Shown: positions 1 to 11,599 of the stretch, piece after piece
How the letters are laid out: every line of letters begins with the position of its first letter
Numbering within the stretch: the stretch's first letter is position 1
Source: Lepidodermella squamata
Taxonomy: Eukaryota; Gastrotricha
Direction: 5' to 3'
Length of the DNA: 64,000 nucleotides
Assembly: GCA_047495785.1 (NCBI GenBank)
Contig: JBLDXI010000028.1
Location: forward strand, 372,001 to 436,000
The notes under the pieces: model-generated
What the model was told of the DNA's origin: nothing
Databases searched by the model: none
Seen by the model: only the letters and a program-made list of their open reading frames with translations
Program-made: the position numbers and the translations under genes

Positions 1-679
1 TCTTCGCATTGTCATTCAACTTCATTTTCGCTATTTGCTCAGCTTTCGCAATGATCACCACTAAATTATTGCAGTTTCCCATCCATTCCGCATCGAACCG
101 TTTTGATGCGGGTGAAACCGCCGAAACGGGAAGTAATTCTTGCCAAATATTGACCCATTGTCGCAATATAGCGTCACAGCAAGCCCATTAGCTTCGCTCG
201 AAATCTCTCGACAGGGCACAAAAAGCGGCAAAATCAAGAGGAGTGAAGAGCAACGCCATTTCTAATCATTGCTTTCATTCATTCATTCATTTGTGTTATC
301 GATCAAAAGCGGACACTTTCGGAATAAAACAAACTACGCATTATTCATAGATGTAGCATGCAAATGCAGGATATATCCGGCAGTATTTATTGCATATGCA
401 TCAGCGACCAATAAAATCGATTGTATTTATACAAGCGCTATAACTCTTTTATAGCCTCGCAGTTTCCGTCGCACACGCACGCTGTGAACCATTTTAGCTG
501 ACCGTGTTTTTTACAATCCGCAGGCTGGCAATATTAGAGTTCCGCTGAGATTAGTTTTCGATTTATTTTGAACGCATTATTTGATTACACAAAGGATTGC
601 GTGAATTGGCGGTTGGTCCTTGTGTGGAATTTCAGGCGACCTGATTTGCCAACATTTTTGTCCAAAAATATTGTTGAAA
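1..679. other. Upstream flank of glutaminase, no gene seen
   Basis: I see no convincing coding exon here. The short open frames lack any family signature. AT-rich TATA-like strings occur near 430-455 and could belong to the glutaminase promoter, but none is spaced clearly enough to call. Confidence 0.5.
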
Positions 680-2457
680 ATGTCTGGAAGCAAAGACTTG
701 AATGCGACTATAACTAAAATGTGAGTTGATAGCACAAATTTGGCAAATTTGTTGCTGAATTTCGCCTTATTTCTTTAGTTCCGCGGAGCTAAACTCAGCG
801 ACGGATTCTCGCAAGTTGGAGTTGCTTTACGAGCTGTTGAAGAATGAGACCACCCATATGGTTTCGATGGCAAGATTTGTCCAGCTGCTAACTCACACTG
901 GTCTACGACGATCAGATCCTCGATTGAAACAATTCTTCAAGAAACTCAAAGTTTGTGCTGGACATTCCTCTGAAGAAAGTGACGAGGGTGGCATAAGTGA
1001 AGATTTACAGCTTTCCCGCGATCAATTCATCGACTGCATTCAGGTATGTGTAATTCTCATGTTTCAGGTACGATATAAGTTTTGGCTGATTACAGGAAAA
1101 TTGTGAATTGATTTGCCAAGCCTTGGAGGGCGAATTCGTTATTCCTGAATTTAACAAATTCTGCCGTTCAATCGACAATCTCTTTGAAAGCTGTCGAAGC
1201 AATGTTGGTGGTAAAGTGGCCAGTTACATCCCTCAACTAGCCCGGTTCGACCCTAACTACTGGGCTATCTCAGTTTGCACCGTCGACGGTCAGCGATACT
1301 CAATCGGAGACACAAAAGTGCCATTTTGCCTCCAATCTGCGAGCAAACCTTTGAATTATGCGATTGCTTTGAATGATTTGACTCCCGAGGAGGTTCATTC
1401 TCACGTTGGCCAGGAGCCGAGTGGCCGATCCTTCAATGAACTGAGCCTTGATTACCACAAAAAGCCTCATAACCCAATGATTAATGCAGGAGCTATCGCT
1501 ATTTGCTCCCTCCTGAAAACTGAATGGTCTATGTCAGATCGCTTTGACTACGTATTCAACGAATATAGGCGACTGGCTGGGGGTGAGTACGTCGGCTTCA
1601 GCAATTCTACGTTCCTTTCAGAGCGAGAAACAGCGGATAGGAATTTCGCCTTGGCCTACTACATGCAGGAGAATAAGGTTTTCCCAGGAAATGCTAAGCT
1701 GGCTGATACATTAGATCTTTACTTCCAATTCTGCTCGGTTGACGTGACGGCAGAATCCTGCGCCGTCATCGCCTCAACCCTAGCGAATGGCGGTATTTGC
1801 CCTCTAACTGGTGAGCGAGTTTTGGCTGGTGAAGCTGTGCGAAACACGTTGTCCCTAATGCATTCCTGTGGAATGTACGATTACTCAGGGAAATTTGCCT
1901 TTAAAGTCGGTCTACCGGCGAAATCTGGCGTCTCCGGATGTATCATGCTAGTAGTTCCTAATGTAATGGGCATCTGCACCTGGTCCCCGCCTTTGGACGA
2001 ATTAGGCAACTCGGTTCGAGGCATCCAATTTTGTGAAGATCTAGTCCGAGTTTTCAATTTTCACAACTACGATAATGTGAGGTACTCTGGCTCGCAAAAG
2101 TACGACCCCAGGCGGCGCGAAATTCAATCGCAGTCGAATCAAGTCGTAGCTCTCTTATTTAGTGCTGCAAATGGCGACGTTTCGGCCCTGAGGAGGTTCT
2201 ACCTTCAAGGGCTTGATATTTCAATGTCAGATTATGATGGAAGAACTGCCTTGCATTTGGGAGCCGCCGAGGGGCATTTGGATGTCGTGAAGTTCATCCT
2301 TGAGAAGTGCCACTGCAATCCATCGCCTCGAGATCGCTGGGGATTCTCGCCGCTCGATGATGCTGAGAGATTCGGAAGGACTCAGGTTGTTGAATACCTG
2401 AAAAGTTACGGCAAATCCAATGTCAACTCTCAAGGAAGTGATCCGAGAAAGGTCTAA
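680..2457 (+). CDS. GLS: Glutaminase with C-terminal ankyrin repeats
   Basis: Kidney-type glutaminase, which hydrolyses glutamine to glutamate and ammonia, usually in mitochondria. Three exons join in phase: 680-720, 779-1043 and 1096-2457, giving 555 residues, close to the family's usual length. The serine-beta-lactamase-like fold is marked by QSASKP, with the Ser-x-x-Lys catalytic pair at about S183 and K186. NAGAI, ERETADRN and the KSGVSG loop follow in the expected order. The N-terminal helical region (about 20-100) matches the domain that precedes the catalytic core in animal enzymes. The last 80 residues hold two ankyrin repeats (DGRTALHLGAAEGH, then RWGFSPLDDAERFG). The N-terminus is short and not strongly basic, so a mitochondrial presequence is not obvious. 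A further 5' exon cannot be excluded. Everything downstream of the start is well supported. Confidence 0.95.
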
Positions 2458-2550
2458 GTGGGAATGAACCTTTCCCGGTGAATATTTTGTTATCTCCGTT
2501 TGCTTTTTCTGGTAGAATTATTTTTACACAACAGCCGTTCGAAATTATTT

Positions 2551-2556
2551 AATAAA
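2551..2556 (+). terminator. Poly(A) signal of glutaminase
   Basis: AATAAA lies 94 bases after the stop codon, followed by a T-rich stretch. It is the first good poly(A) signal downstream of the gene. Confidence 0.6.
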
Positions 2557-3013
2557 GTCACGTTTTCTGTTTTGAGATTCGAGAAGTGTGTTTTCTGTCC
2601 ATTTTGCCCTCGCCGAATTTTGAGCGAACTTCTTCCATAGGTGCAAGTTTTTTATTGTTTATTTACATTTAGATAGCAATAGCCACACCATGATTTGCCT
2701 CCTTTCAGACGCTGTGTGACGTCATGGGACACTGTTTTGTTCTTGAATGCGACGAATTTCATCCACGTGTGCGTTAGATAACAAACCAGACATTGCAAAA
2801 CGGATTCCTTCAGCATGAAACCAGTTCTAAAACCCTGGGCGTAACTTTCCCACCCAGTGAGACGTAGTGTTTCCATGCGATAAGGCTCTATTATTTTTGT
2901 TTTTCTTACCCCCTCAAAAATCACGAGACCGATTACGAAGCTGGTAAAAAATTGCTCACGGCGTGGGAAGCTCCGACATGCCGACAGTTGTTTTCGCAGA
3001 CTGCACCCAGCAG
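2557..3013. other. Intergenic spacer, no gene seen
   Basis: This lies between the glutaminase poly(A) signal and the TATA box of the thyroglobulin-domain gene. A 90-codon frame on the minus strand (2652-2924) has no signal peptide, domain or splice context and is taken as chance. Confidence 0.5.
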
Positions 3014-3020
3014 TATAAAT
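3014..3020 (+). promoter_or_regulatory. TATA box of the thyroglobulin-domain gene
   Basis: TATAAAT lies 55 bases before the start codon at 3075. This predicts transcription starting near 3045 and a short leader of about 30 bases. The strong core promoter fits the GC-rich third positions of the gene, which suggest high expression. Confidence 0.7.
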
Positions 3021-3074
3021 AGGCTAGGGGAACCCCTAAATCTTCACAATTGATCAAGTTTCAATAACCTTACA

Positions 3075-4477
3075 ATGAAATTCATCGTATGTTTGGCCGT
3101 CGCCGCGTTTTGCGGTGTTGCCTCTGCTGAAATGGGGCCTTGCCACCGTGAGCTCAAGGGCCTCACCTCCATGATCGCCCGCCCCGGTCTCCACAAGCCT
3201 CAGTGCCTTGAAGATGGCTCGTACAACCCCCGCCAGTGCCGTGAAGCCGTCTGCCAGTGCGTTGATACCCAGGGCAAGCCCACCGGCCACTCCGCTAACG
3301 TTGGCTCCGCCTACAAAATGACTTGCCAGTGTGCCCGCGACCAGGCTGAGTTCCTGAAGACCGGCATGGTCGGTCTTATGTTTGACTGTGACGAGCTCGG
3401 CAACTACAACGCCGTTCAGTGCACCGGCTCAGTTTGCCGCTGCGTCGACACCAAGGGCAAGAAGCTCGAGGCTGTTGAAGAAGTCCACATCAGCCAGATT
3501 TCGACTCTCCCCTGCGCCCAGCACGAAGACAAGCGCGAGGCTGTTGAACAAGGTGCCTGCGCCCGTGAGCTCGAGCTCCTCGAACAGGGCCCGGTTCGTC
3601 TTGGCCAGAAGAAACCAGTCTGCCGTGAAGATGGCTCGTACCACCCCCGCCAGTGCTTCGGCTCTGTCTGCACCTGCGTCGACTCCAAGGGCCGCCCGAC
3701 AGAAGTCTCGGCTCACATTTCCCAGGCTGCTGATATGAACTGCGGTAAGCTTCAAGTTACTACTTCTAGTTACTCTCAGAGTCTCAACTCCTAAATCAAT
3801 GCCTTCCAAAAATTAAAAAAATGCCTTGTCGAATTCATTGATCACAATTTTGTGTTTCAGAATGCGCTCGCAAACAAGCCGACTACCAGCGCAAGGGCAT
3901 GGTTGGCCTCGTTGGTCTCACCTACTCGTGCGACGCCCTCGGCAACTACAACCCCGTCCAGTGCATCGGCTCTGTTTGCCACTGCGTCGACCAGGTCGGT
4001 CAGCGTCTTGAAGCCATCGAAGCCGTCCCGATCCACATGATCTCGACCTTGAACTGCGCTGCTGACAAGCGTCAAGCCGTCGAACAGGGTGCCTGTGCTC
4101 GTGAAGTCGAACTCATCCAACAGAGCGCAACCATCCGCATGGGCGGTCGCCACAAGCCTCAGTGCCTCGAAGATGGTTCGTACCACCCTCGTCAGTGCCG
4201 CGAAGCCGTCTGCCAGTGCGTTGACAGCCAAGGCATCCCCACCGGCCACTCTGCTAACGTTGGATTCGCCTCGAAGATGGACTGCGAATGCGCCCGTGCT
4301 CAGGCTGATTTCATGAAGACTGGCATGGTCGGCCTCCTCTTCTCCTGCGACAATCTCGGCAACTACAACCCTATCCAATGCATCGGCTCTGTTTGCCACT
4401 GCGTTGATCGCAAGGGCCAGAAGCTCGAGGCTGTCGAACCCGTCAGCATTGGCGAAATTCACAAGCTCCAATGTTAG
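3075..4477 (+). CDS. Secreted protein of six thyroglobulin type-1 domains
   Basis: Two exons, 3075-3744 and 3861-4477, give 428 residues. A signal peptide (MKFIVCLAVAAFCGVASA) leads into six cysteine-rich domains with no other domain. Each has the thyroglobulin type-1 order: first Cys, a Cys before DGSY or LGNY, an xQC, a CxCVD core and a closing Cys. Domains 1, 3 and 5 (DGSY type) alternate with 2, 4 and 6 (LGNY type), so the protein looks like three duplicated two-domain units. The intron falls inside the junction of domains 3 and 4. Proteins of this kind (equistatin and other thyropins) often inhibit papain-like or aspartic proteases; that role is inferred here. The usual CWCV core has lost its Trp in all six domains (CQC, CRC, CTC, CHC). 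Codon choice is strongly biased, which produces long shadow frames on both strands. Confidence 0.9.
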
Positions 4478-4557
4478 AACTCTCCGAATAATATAACTTT
4501 AGGCTGCTTATTATTAGCGATCTGCTTTTCTTCAGACAAATGAAAGTCAAAATTGAA

Positions 4558-4563
4558 AATAAA
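4558..4563 (+). terminator. Poly(A) signal of the thyroglobulin-domain gene
   Basis: AATAAA lies about 80 bases after the stop codon. The next gene converges from the minus strand, with its stop at 4733. Confidence 0.6.
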
Positions 4564-4732
4564 TAAGTTACCGGAAAATTCAGAAGCTGATTTTATTATC
4601 AAAGCGCAAATCTACAAAAAAATAAGCTTGACTTGACAAAAATTGTATAAAATCGCTATAAATCGAACAAGTTTAACCAGTTTTCACTCCCTGATGAGGT
4701 AAAATGAAAGAGGGTAGCCAGGCAGAAGGGTA

Positions 4733-6179
4733 TCAATACGTTTGTGAGCTCGGAATACCTTGGCGAGTCGGCGATGGCGGTAACATTGAAACCGCAGCAT
4801 TTTTTGCCGTAGTCAAAATGATTGTCGTAGTGCCATCGGACTGATCATCATTGTAAGGATAGGCAGAGGATGATTCGGAAGAATTTGTCGTTAAACTGGA
4901 TAGGGCTGATACTGAAAACGGAACTTTGGCAACAATAGGTCTACTTTCTTCACAGGGCGAGACAGCTGTCAATGTTGAACATGAAGACTGCTCGTTAGCG
5001 CCGTAGCCTCTAACTCGCGCATAAACAGGTTTTAAAGTAGGATTCGACGGAGATCTGTAGGGTATAGGATACTGGACCTGTGGTTCCTCGGTCAGACCTT
5101 CGATTCCATACTCGAAACTCGCGGGTTGGTCATGACTAACTGGTGCTACTTGACTTGTCACTATTTTGTTCGCAAAAGAGACCACGACAGTATGCTGCCG
5201 CTGTTTCCTCTCCTCACAGTCGAGGGTCGGCCCAGATCCAGGCGACGGGATGCTAGTTCTAATATTTTCACAATCCGACCTAGCCATTGACTGCCGATGA
5301 CTTTGTTGAGCAAGCAAACCATGGCCAGTTCCGTAATTCAGCGAGTAATGCAGGGTTGACGCGTCATCCCCGCCGCCGTGATGGCCACCTGAAGTCGTCG
5401 ATGACATGGGGACATCGTCACCATCTTCGAGGGGTTGATTTAGCAAACTGCCAAAAATTATGGAGCACATCCAGGCAACAATAGAGGCTATGTAGACAAT
5501 AAGAGGTATGACGATGTGTTTTGTGAGGAAGGTTGGATCTGATTCGTCTTGATTCTCCCTAGAATCGCTGCCTGGTGGAGGTTCTGACCCCAATACTGCA
5601 GGCGCATACTCACGAGTCGCGTCAATGTAAACCACGACGCATAGGAAGAGATTCGAGCCTATAATCAAGGAACTCCATAGTGTTGAGACGTAGCTAACTG
5701 TTAGCATGTTGTAGACGCAGGTTATTGAGATCGGGGCTGTTGTGGCGGTGACAGGAAGTGGTGGGGGCGATTGACTCTCACCGACTTTTGTTCCTATTTC
5801 CGAAGAAGGTCTGGAACAAAGCCATCTTTTCGTTGCCAATTTCTGATTCGCTTCCTCTTGCCGTTTTCTCCTGAACACCTGAACAAGTTTATAAACTAAG
5901 GAACAATTTATTAACGCTATTGAATTCCCAAATATTCTCAAACTCACTTGTCACCAGTAAGCAGGCTACCCATATAATTAGAAAGAATATGGCAATGAGC
6001 ACAAGAAGTTCTGTAAAACAGGTGTGAATATCGGAGAACTAGGTTAAAAGGAATTTTTTACTGTTGTTCGTATAGATTAGGACGTGGCTAAGTGACATGC
6101 CCCATAGAAAGACGGAAATGGCAGCGGTTGTGGTGAGGAGATGCACTTCCTTCGTCGACTGAAACTGCAGCGTCACCAT
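4733..6179 (-). CDS. Unrecognised multi-pass membrane protein
   Basis: I do not recognise the family. Exons 6062-6179, 5948-6010 and 4733-5895 join in phase to 447 residues if translation starts at the Met at 6179. There are at least four hydrophobic spans: SVFLWGMSLSHVLIY, LLVLIAIFFLIIWVACLL, a long one around YNMLTVSYVSTLWSSLIIG, and HIVIPLIVYIASIVAWMC. A basic loop follows span two (VFRRKRQEEANQK) and the remaining roughly 200 residues are a Ser/Thr/Pro-rich tail, probably cytoplasmic. The layout could be the C-terminal part of a seven-span receptor whose first exons lie upstream. Upstream of the Met the same frame reads IFVNMRPRKKISVATLIL and then hits TAG, so the true 5' end is uncertain. 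Confidence 0.6.
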
Positions 6180-9011
6180 GCCCCAATTTATTAGCTATAA
6201 TATCAATGTGGCCACCGAAATCTTCTTCCGTGGTCTCATGTTTACAAAGATGCAAAGCCTATAGAATGGGAAATATTTATCATAAATTCAGCCGGCGGTT
6301 TTCTGAGTGTTCGGAATATTGTAATTATTAGCTCATCGAAGTCGCATTTCGACCTGGAGGACCGAAGACGGTATACGAGTTTCTCCAAATCCTCTACTAT
6401 ACGGCGTGGTACTAGTGGGCCCTCGTGAAATATTAATCATAAGAAGCTCATTGCTGGACGAAAATCGCGCGCGAGGGCAGAGCAGCAAACACAAAATCGA
6501 TTTGTGGCAAGAGGTAACACGCGCCGTGCAGTGCGAGTAGAGACCAGCCAGCATCGATCTGATCACTGAGGAGGGCACAACAAGACACAAGACACAACAT
6601 TATATGCATTAACTGAAAATTGTCTTGATTCTTAGTGCATTTTATTGCTTGCAAAGATTTGTTTTGACAACAGGGTTTAAATGAGACTGCGATAATTCGG
6701 GCAGTTTCCTTTTTTCCAGAATGGGCAATGCATCAATACTCAACTAGCGGTGCATGGGCGAAAAAGTGAAAGAAACGCGCATGATCGCGCTGATAACTTC
6801 CGCATAGCTCAATTCGCCTGCTTATGTAAATAATGCTTAAAAAGTACAGGCGTCGAGACCTCTAGTTATACGCGCCAAGGTAATCGGTTTCATCGGTATA
6901 AATAAACAACGGGGGTGTACGGCTCGCCTCTATAACCAGCACGGCTCATTTTCACGCGATGCAGACTATTTTTACTTCATAAAGCGCAATCGCCATAAAT
7001 TGTTCGATTGTAGCTGCTGACTACTGACTAGCTATTACTGAATGCGACAGATTCACCGCAGAGACGAGAAACTACACAGGTTCTAGGTTTGCAGATTACA
7101 GAGAAAGGGCGATTTGAATTTGTATGGCTATAAATAGCCTATGACCGACGTGCCATCAGATAAAGTACCTAAAATTCTGCAAGCGAAAACTGAAGGATTG
7201 GAACATTTTCGAAAAGTTTCAAACGTCGATTTTTACTAAAAGTAAGTTTTGGGGAAGTTGGAGAAATGCATGGGTCAAGTGCCTGCTGATTCTTGATTCT
7301 TGATAATTATGATTAATTGCGATAACGGCTGGAGTTTCCAACCACCCTGATGAGACACCATAACTGGGGGGTTGTTTTGCAGGTGAAGCTCTAGGTTGTT
7401 ATGCAATTGCATTGGCAGAGAATTGCTTCAAAACATCAACATTTTCAACTTTTCGATCGAGGGAATAAATGCAGTTGATGAGGCTATCCGGGATTAGCTT
7501 AACTCTTCCTCGAACCTCATCGGAAGGTTACCTACTTTGTGCTTGTTTTTTCGCGAAATATTTCGGTGGGTAGGTAGTTAGTTAATGATGCGAGATACAA
7601 ATGTCGCTACGGGCATACTACCCTGATTTCCACGTCCTCGACTGTTCATAAAGCTGACTAATGAAAGACGAAGGTTCAAATACGGAATGAAATACCTGTC
7701 ATTTCCCTAATAAAATTCGTATCGACGTTTCGCCATGGAGGGTTTTCCTGAAATGTCCTCGATGTAAAAGGCTGATAATTGGAAGAATATCTGCTCATGT
7801 AGCGAGAACAGTAATAAGCAGAACATAAGCAAATAATATTAATTGCGAAAAACAGCTAGTATTGTGCGCAATATTGGTTACTATACTGACATGATAATAA
7901 CGAGCCACTTGGCCTGCTCTCCGCCGTCTCTTTTTATGAGTCGCAAAAACAAAGTCCGAACCCATGGGACGGGATTAGGCCGGTTCAGCATTAGAGCGAG
8001 TACCTATTGTTCATGGAAAAAACGATCAGCTGCTCACAGCGCTATGGGGATAACATAAAATCAGCCCATTTCCGAGCCGATAATTGGCAACCAATCAGTC
8101 GCCTGGTTTTCAAGCGCGCAGGAAATTGGCGATACTATCCAGCCGTTATTATATCATTGAATGGCGGCTGCAACTAGCACACCTGTCCGCGTTATTTACG
8201 CCGCCGTCTTTATAAAACTCATTTAGCCAACAACGCCGCAAGACGTCGCCAGATAATAGAACACCGGCGGGCGATCGATGACACTCGCTGCATCAATTTT
8301 TCATATTTACGCCAGCATCTTCGCGCCTCGATGCGCACCACTGATTTCACGTTCGCTGCACTCGATCACTTATAGTTTTTATTCAAAAAAAACCAGATTT
8401 TTACTTCACCCGCCAAGCAGTGTGCATTAGATCAAAAATAGTAGAATTCCGTCAATAACGCACGACATTACAGCCGAAACAAAATATTATATACGACAAC
8501 AACACTTTAGTAATACAACCCGCGTGCAGAGTAGCTCTGAATATTGTATCAAAATAAAACCGAGAGTCGATAGAATAAAGCCGTCACGAAAATTAAGTGA
8601 GCAACAATGAGAAATATTTCACGCGACCGAATAAAACAATCAAATCAAATCAAGCAATTGGTAATTCAACAAATCGAGGAAGATGTGAATTTGGCTGAGA
8701 AAAATTATTATATCGAATTACGCTTTTTCAGATTCTTATTTTTTCTTGAGTGGAATGCTTTAGACCATAAAGCTATAACGAAGAGAATTGTTCATTATGG
8801 ACGTAAAATTCGGGAAGAAAAACACAACAACATTCCAAACATCAGCTAATTATATGAAGAAGACATCGTCAGTTCACTCGAAAAAATGGCAGAGGAAAAC
8901 TAAAGAACCACGGCTAAAAATTCACCGGATAAACGCCATGAAAATTTAGAAACGAAAGCTATGATGAGATTACAAAAAAGACGACTGATGGCCATGAAGT
9001 GAAATCTCTGA
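6180..9011. other. Long intergenic region, no supported gene
   Basis: This 2.8-kb stretch has no family-like coding signal. TATA-like elements on the plus strand at 6897-6905 and 7129-7137 could be promoters, and a good splice donor lies near 7240, but no matching coding exon was found. An AT-rich 80-codon frame at 8607-8849 has no recognisable domain. Early exons of the minus-strand membrane protein could lie here. Confidence 0.4.
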
Positions 9012-11599
9012 CTAGTAAACGCGCTGTAACTCAACAGCCCAGTTTGCGTGGTCATAGAACGATCGCACGATTTTGAGGTTCAACTTCACATTGCGATGGC
9101 TTGACATCGGACTAGACGAATTAGTTTCAACAGCGGTTAAGCACGGAGATGAGGCTGTCGTGACCGGGCGATGCGGCGGTTTTTTCGTGCAATGGACGTC
9201 GCTGAGGTCTTGGCACTCGCGATTCAGCGTCTCGACTAGGCTCTCCAATTCGCCGCGGCAAAACACGTGGTAATACCGGTAGAGGGCACGTTGGCTGGTC
9301 GGCTCATTATTTTCACAACTGGCTGTTTCAGCTACTGGCGACGGGGTTTCAACTGGCACTTCTTTGTTCGCAGGCTTGTTGACGAGTCCATTCGGGCTTT
9401 TGTCACGTTTCGATCGCAGAAATGGCGGCAACATGCGGGAAAACAGCGACGGCGTTGGCTCTGGGTTCGTTTCCGGTGCAGAACTGAACAAAATGAAATA
9501 GGGTAATTTTATTAAGGTATCTAAACAAATCTAGCTAATGTGTCAATTTAATAAAAATTGATAAACAAATTTGAAAAAAATATTTTTCAAGGGGTGCTCC
9601 TGTTACCGGAACCAAATTAAGGAGAGCGGAACCAAGTTTTGGAATATTCAAGTGTTCCTGAAACCACTTTTCAGAACTTGAAAAGCTATTATTTAGACCA
9701 GCGTTATTGTAAATAAATTATTTTCAAATTTAGCGAGAAATTCTGTAAAAGACTTGGCAGTCATTGCCAGAAAAATCTCAGAAAAATAGAAAGTGCCATA
9801 AGAATAATATTTCTCTTGTGAATGGGATTAAAAAATCCGAAGACATTTGATCCAGCCAGGTAAAAACCGAAAATTACCAAACCAGTTACCATTGGGGTTT
9901 TCAATTTTCAATTTCTTCGGTAAAATCTTAAATAAAGGATGAAAGAATCCCCCAGAGGGCATTATTTCGAAAAATTAGTTTCATTTATTCAAAAAATTCG
10001 CAAAATGAAAAATGGTTGAGAAAATTATAGGGCATGCTGTATATCGTTAGCGACGCGCCAAAACAACCACTTTACTATTTATAGATTTTATGAGGAAAGT
10101 ACGTTCGAAATTAGGAAAAAATCGGTGATCAAAACGCCTAACGTACTTCAACATTACGTTAGGCGACTAAAAGTACGATCGAATGAGTCATCTAAGTGGT
10201 TGTTTTGGCGCATCGTTAACGATATATTTGGCCCCGCCAAATTATTATTTGTTTTTAAAACTTCTGATATCGAAAAATCCTTAATTTTTACTTGGAATCG
10301 ATATCGGTTCTACAAGCTGGATTGGTATGAAGCTGAAAAGCGAGGCAATCACTTACATAGCTGCTGATAATGAGCTTTTCCTGCTAGCCGCCACATCGCC
10401 ATTGGTGACACTGCCGTTTTCGTCGTTGAGCTTTTTCACAATATTATCGACTGACACGTTGATTGCGCTATTGCCATTCGGCCAGTTAGGAAATTCCTCG
10501 AACACAACCCGATGGCCATTTTTCACCGGCCAAGCCGTTTCGGGCGTCACCGCGACTGAACTCGCTTTTTTCAGGCGACCGCGGCTAGGCGATGGCGCAT
10601 CGACGTCGGCTGGCACTAGAATGTCCTGGGCTGAGAAGTTGCGACGCGGCTGTTCGAGCGCCCAGACGTAGACTAGCAAACGACCGCCGTCGGGTCGCAG
10701 CAGCCGGCCTAATTCGCGGAGAGCCTGAACTCGCCGGTCGACGGTTGAGAAGTGATGCAGCACTCCGACAGAAACAACACCATCGAAGCAGCCATCTCGG
10801 AAACCTAAATAGGTAAAATTACGAATGTGAATTGAACCTCTTAAAATCAACATTTCATGGACCTTTGGACCTTATGGAACCCTTACCAGCAATTTTAAGA
10901 ATTTCGTAAGTGAACTTTGCCCACTCAACCAAAAAAGGCTGATATGATGGTTAATAAGTGGAAGTAAAATTTTTAAACCGCGAGATTTTAATGAAGTTAT
11001 TGAGGTAAGCGAAGATATCACATTACCCCACCGCCAGTTAAAATCGGACTAAAAGGAAAATTATTTCGACGTGAAAACCCGAGTTTGGTGGTAAGCAAGC
11101 TCAGCCACTTGGAAATATAATTCATAATCTGAATTTTTTCAAAATCATTCTTTTTTTGAATTTTCTAACAATTTTTTTCCAATTTTTTAATTGAATAAAA
11201 TTCATAAAATTTACCCAACGACAAGTTATTCGAAGCCACAACGTCACAGGCCGGCGTTTTCTCGGCATAAGCCACCGCAGATTCCAACAGATTGGCACAC
11301 AAATCGACAGAAATTATCGCTAATTTGCCATTGAGCGCAGCCTCGGTCGCCATGTACTTGCCATCGCCGCAGCCGACGTCGCAAACCAGTGCTCCGTCGT
11401 CTAGCGAGTCCAGAAAGCTGACAACATTCGGCCAGCGGCGGTTCTCCGGCGTTGTGAAGCAGTGCGCGATTTCTTTGTACACATCGTGCACGAATTGTTG
11501 CTCGACGAAAGACGGGCTTTTCGACAGCTGATCGGTCGCGTTGTCGCTGAAATTAGGCTCGGGTGTCAATGTCGCAGCCTCGCACAATGCCGACGTCAT
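9012..11599 (-). CDS. TRMT9B: TRM9-family tRNA wobble-uridine methyltransferase
   Basis: This is an S-adenosylmethionine-dependent methyltransferase of the Trm9/ALKBH8-C/TRMT9B group. Trm9 and ALKBH8 methylate carboxymethyl-uridine at tRNA position 34. Exons 11215-11599, 10357-10804 and 9012-9483 join in phase to 434 residues. Motif I is [11 protein letters not shown]. The family block [20 protein letters not shown] then LHHFS spans the first splice. VYVWALEQ and QDILVP follow, and the C-terminus has the typical [11 protein letters not shown] and SFYDHANW. There is no AlkB or RRM domain, so it is not full ALKBH8. The central linker, rich in Ser, Pro and Lys, is longer than in yeast Trm9, which is why TRMT9B is preferred. 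The second intron holds a small inverted-repeat element (10040-10226). Confidence 0.88.
10040..10226. mobile_element. MITE-like inverted-repeat element in an intron
   Basis: Two 33-base arms, 10040-10072 and 10194-10226, are inverted copies differing at about two positions. Both contain TATATCGTTA near the outer end and CCAAAACAACCACTT at the inner end. The 120-base middle has no coding frame but includes a perfect 10-base stem (10135-10144 with 10156-10165). No clear target duplication was found, so the outer limits are approximate. A small non-autonomous DNA transposon is the simplest reading. Confidence 0.7.

Noticed and set aside
2652-2924. 90-codon minus-strand frame
   Set aside because: No recognisable domain, start context or splice signals; it lies in a short intergenic spacer.
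3382-4471. Several long open frames on both strands overlapping the thyroglobulin-domain gene
   Set aside because: They arise from the strong third-position GC bias of the real gene; they lack signal, domain and conserved cysteines.
8607-8849. 80-codon AT-rich frame with ATG, possibly fed by a promoter near 7129
   Set aside because: Composition is simple (Ile, Lys, Asn), no domain is seen, and the proposed 5' exon link is speculative.
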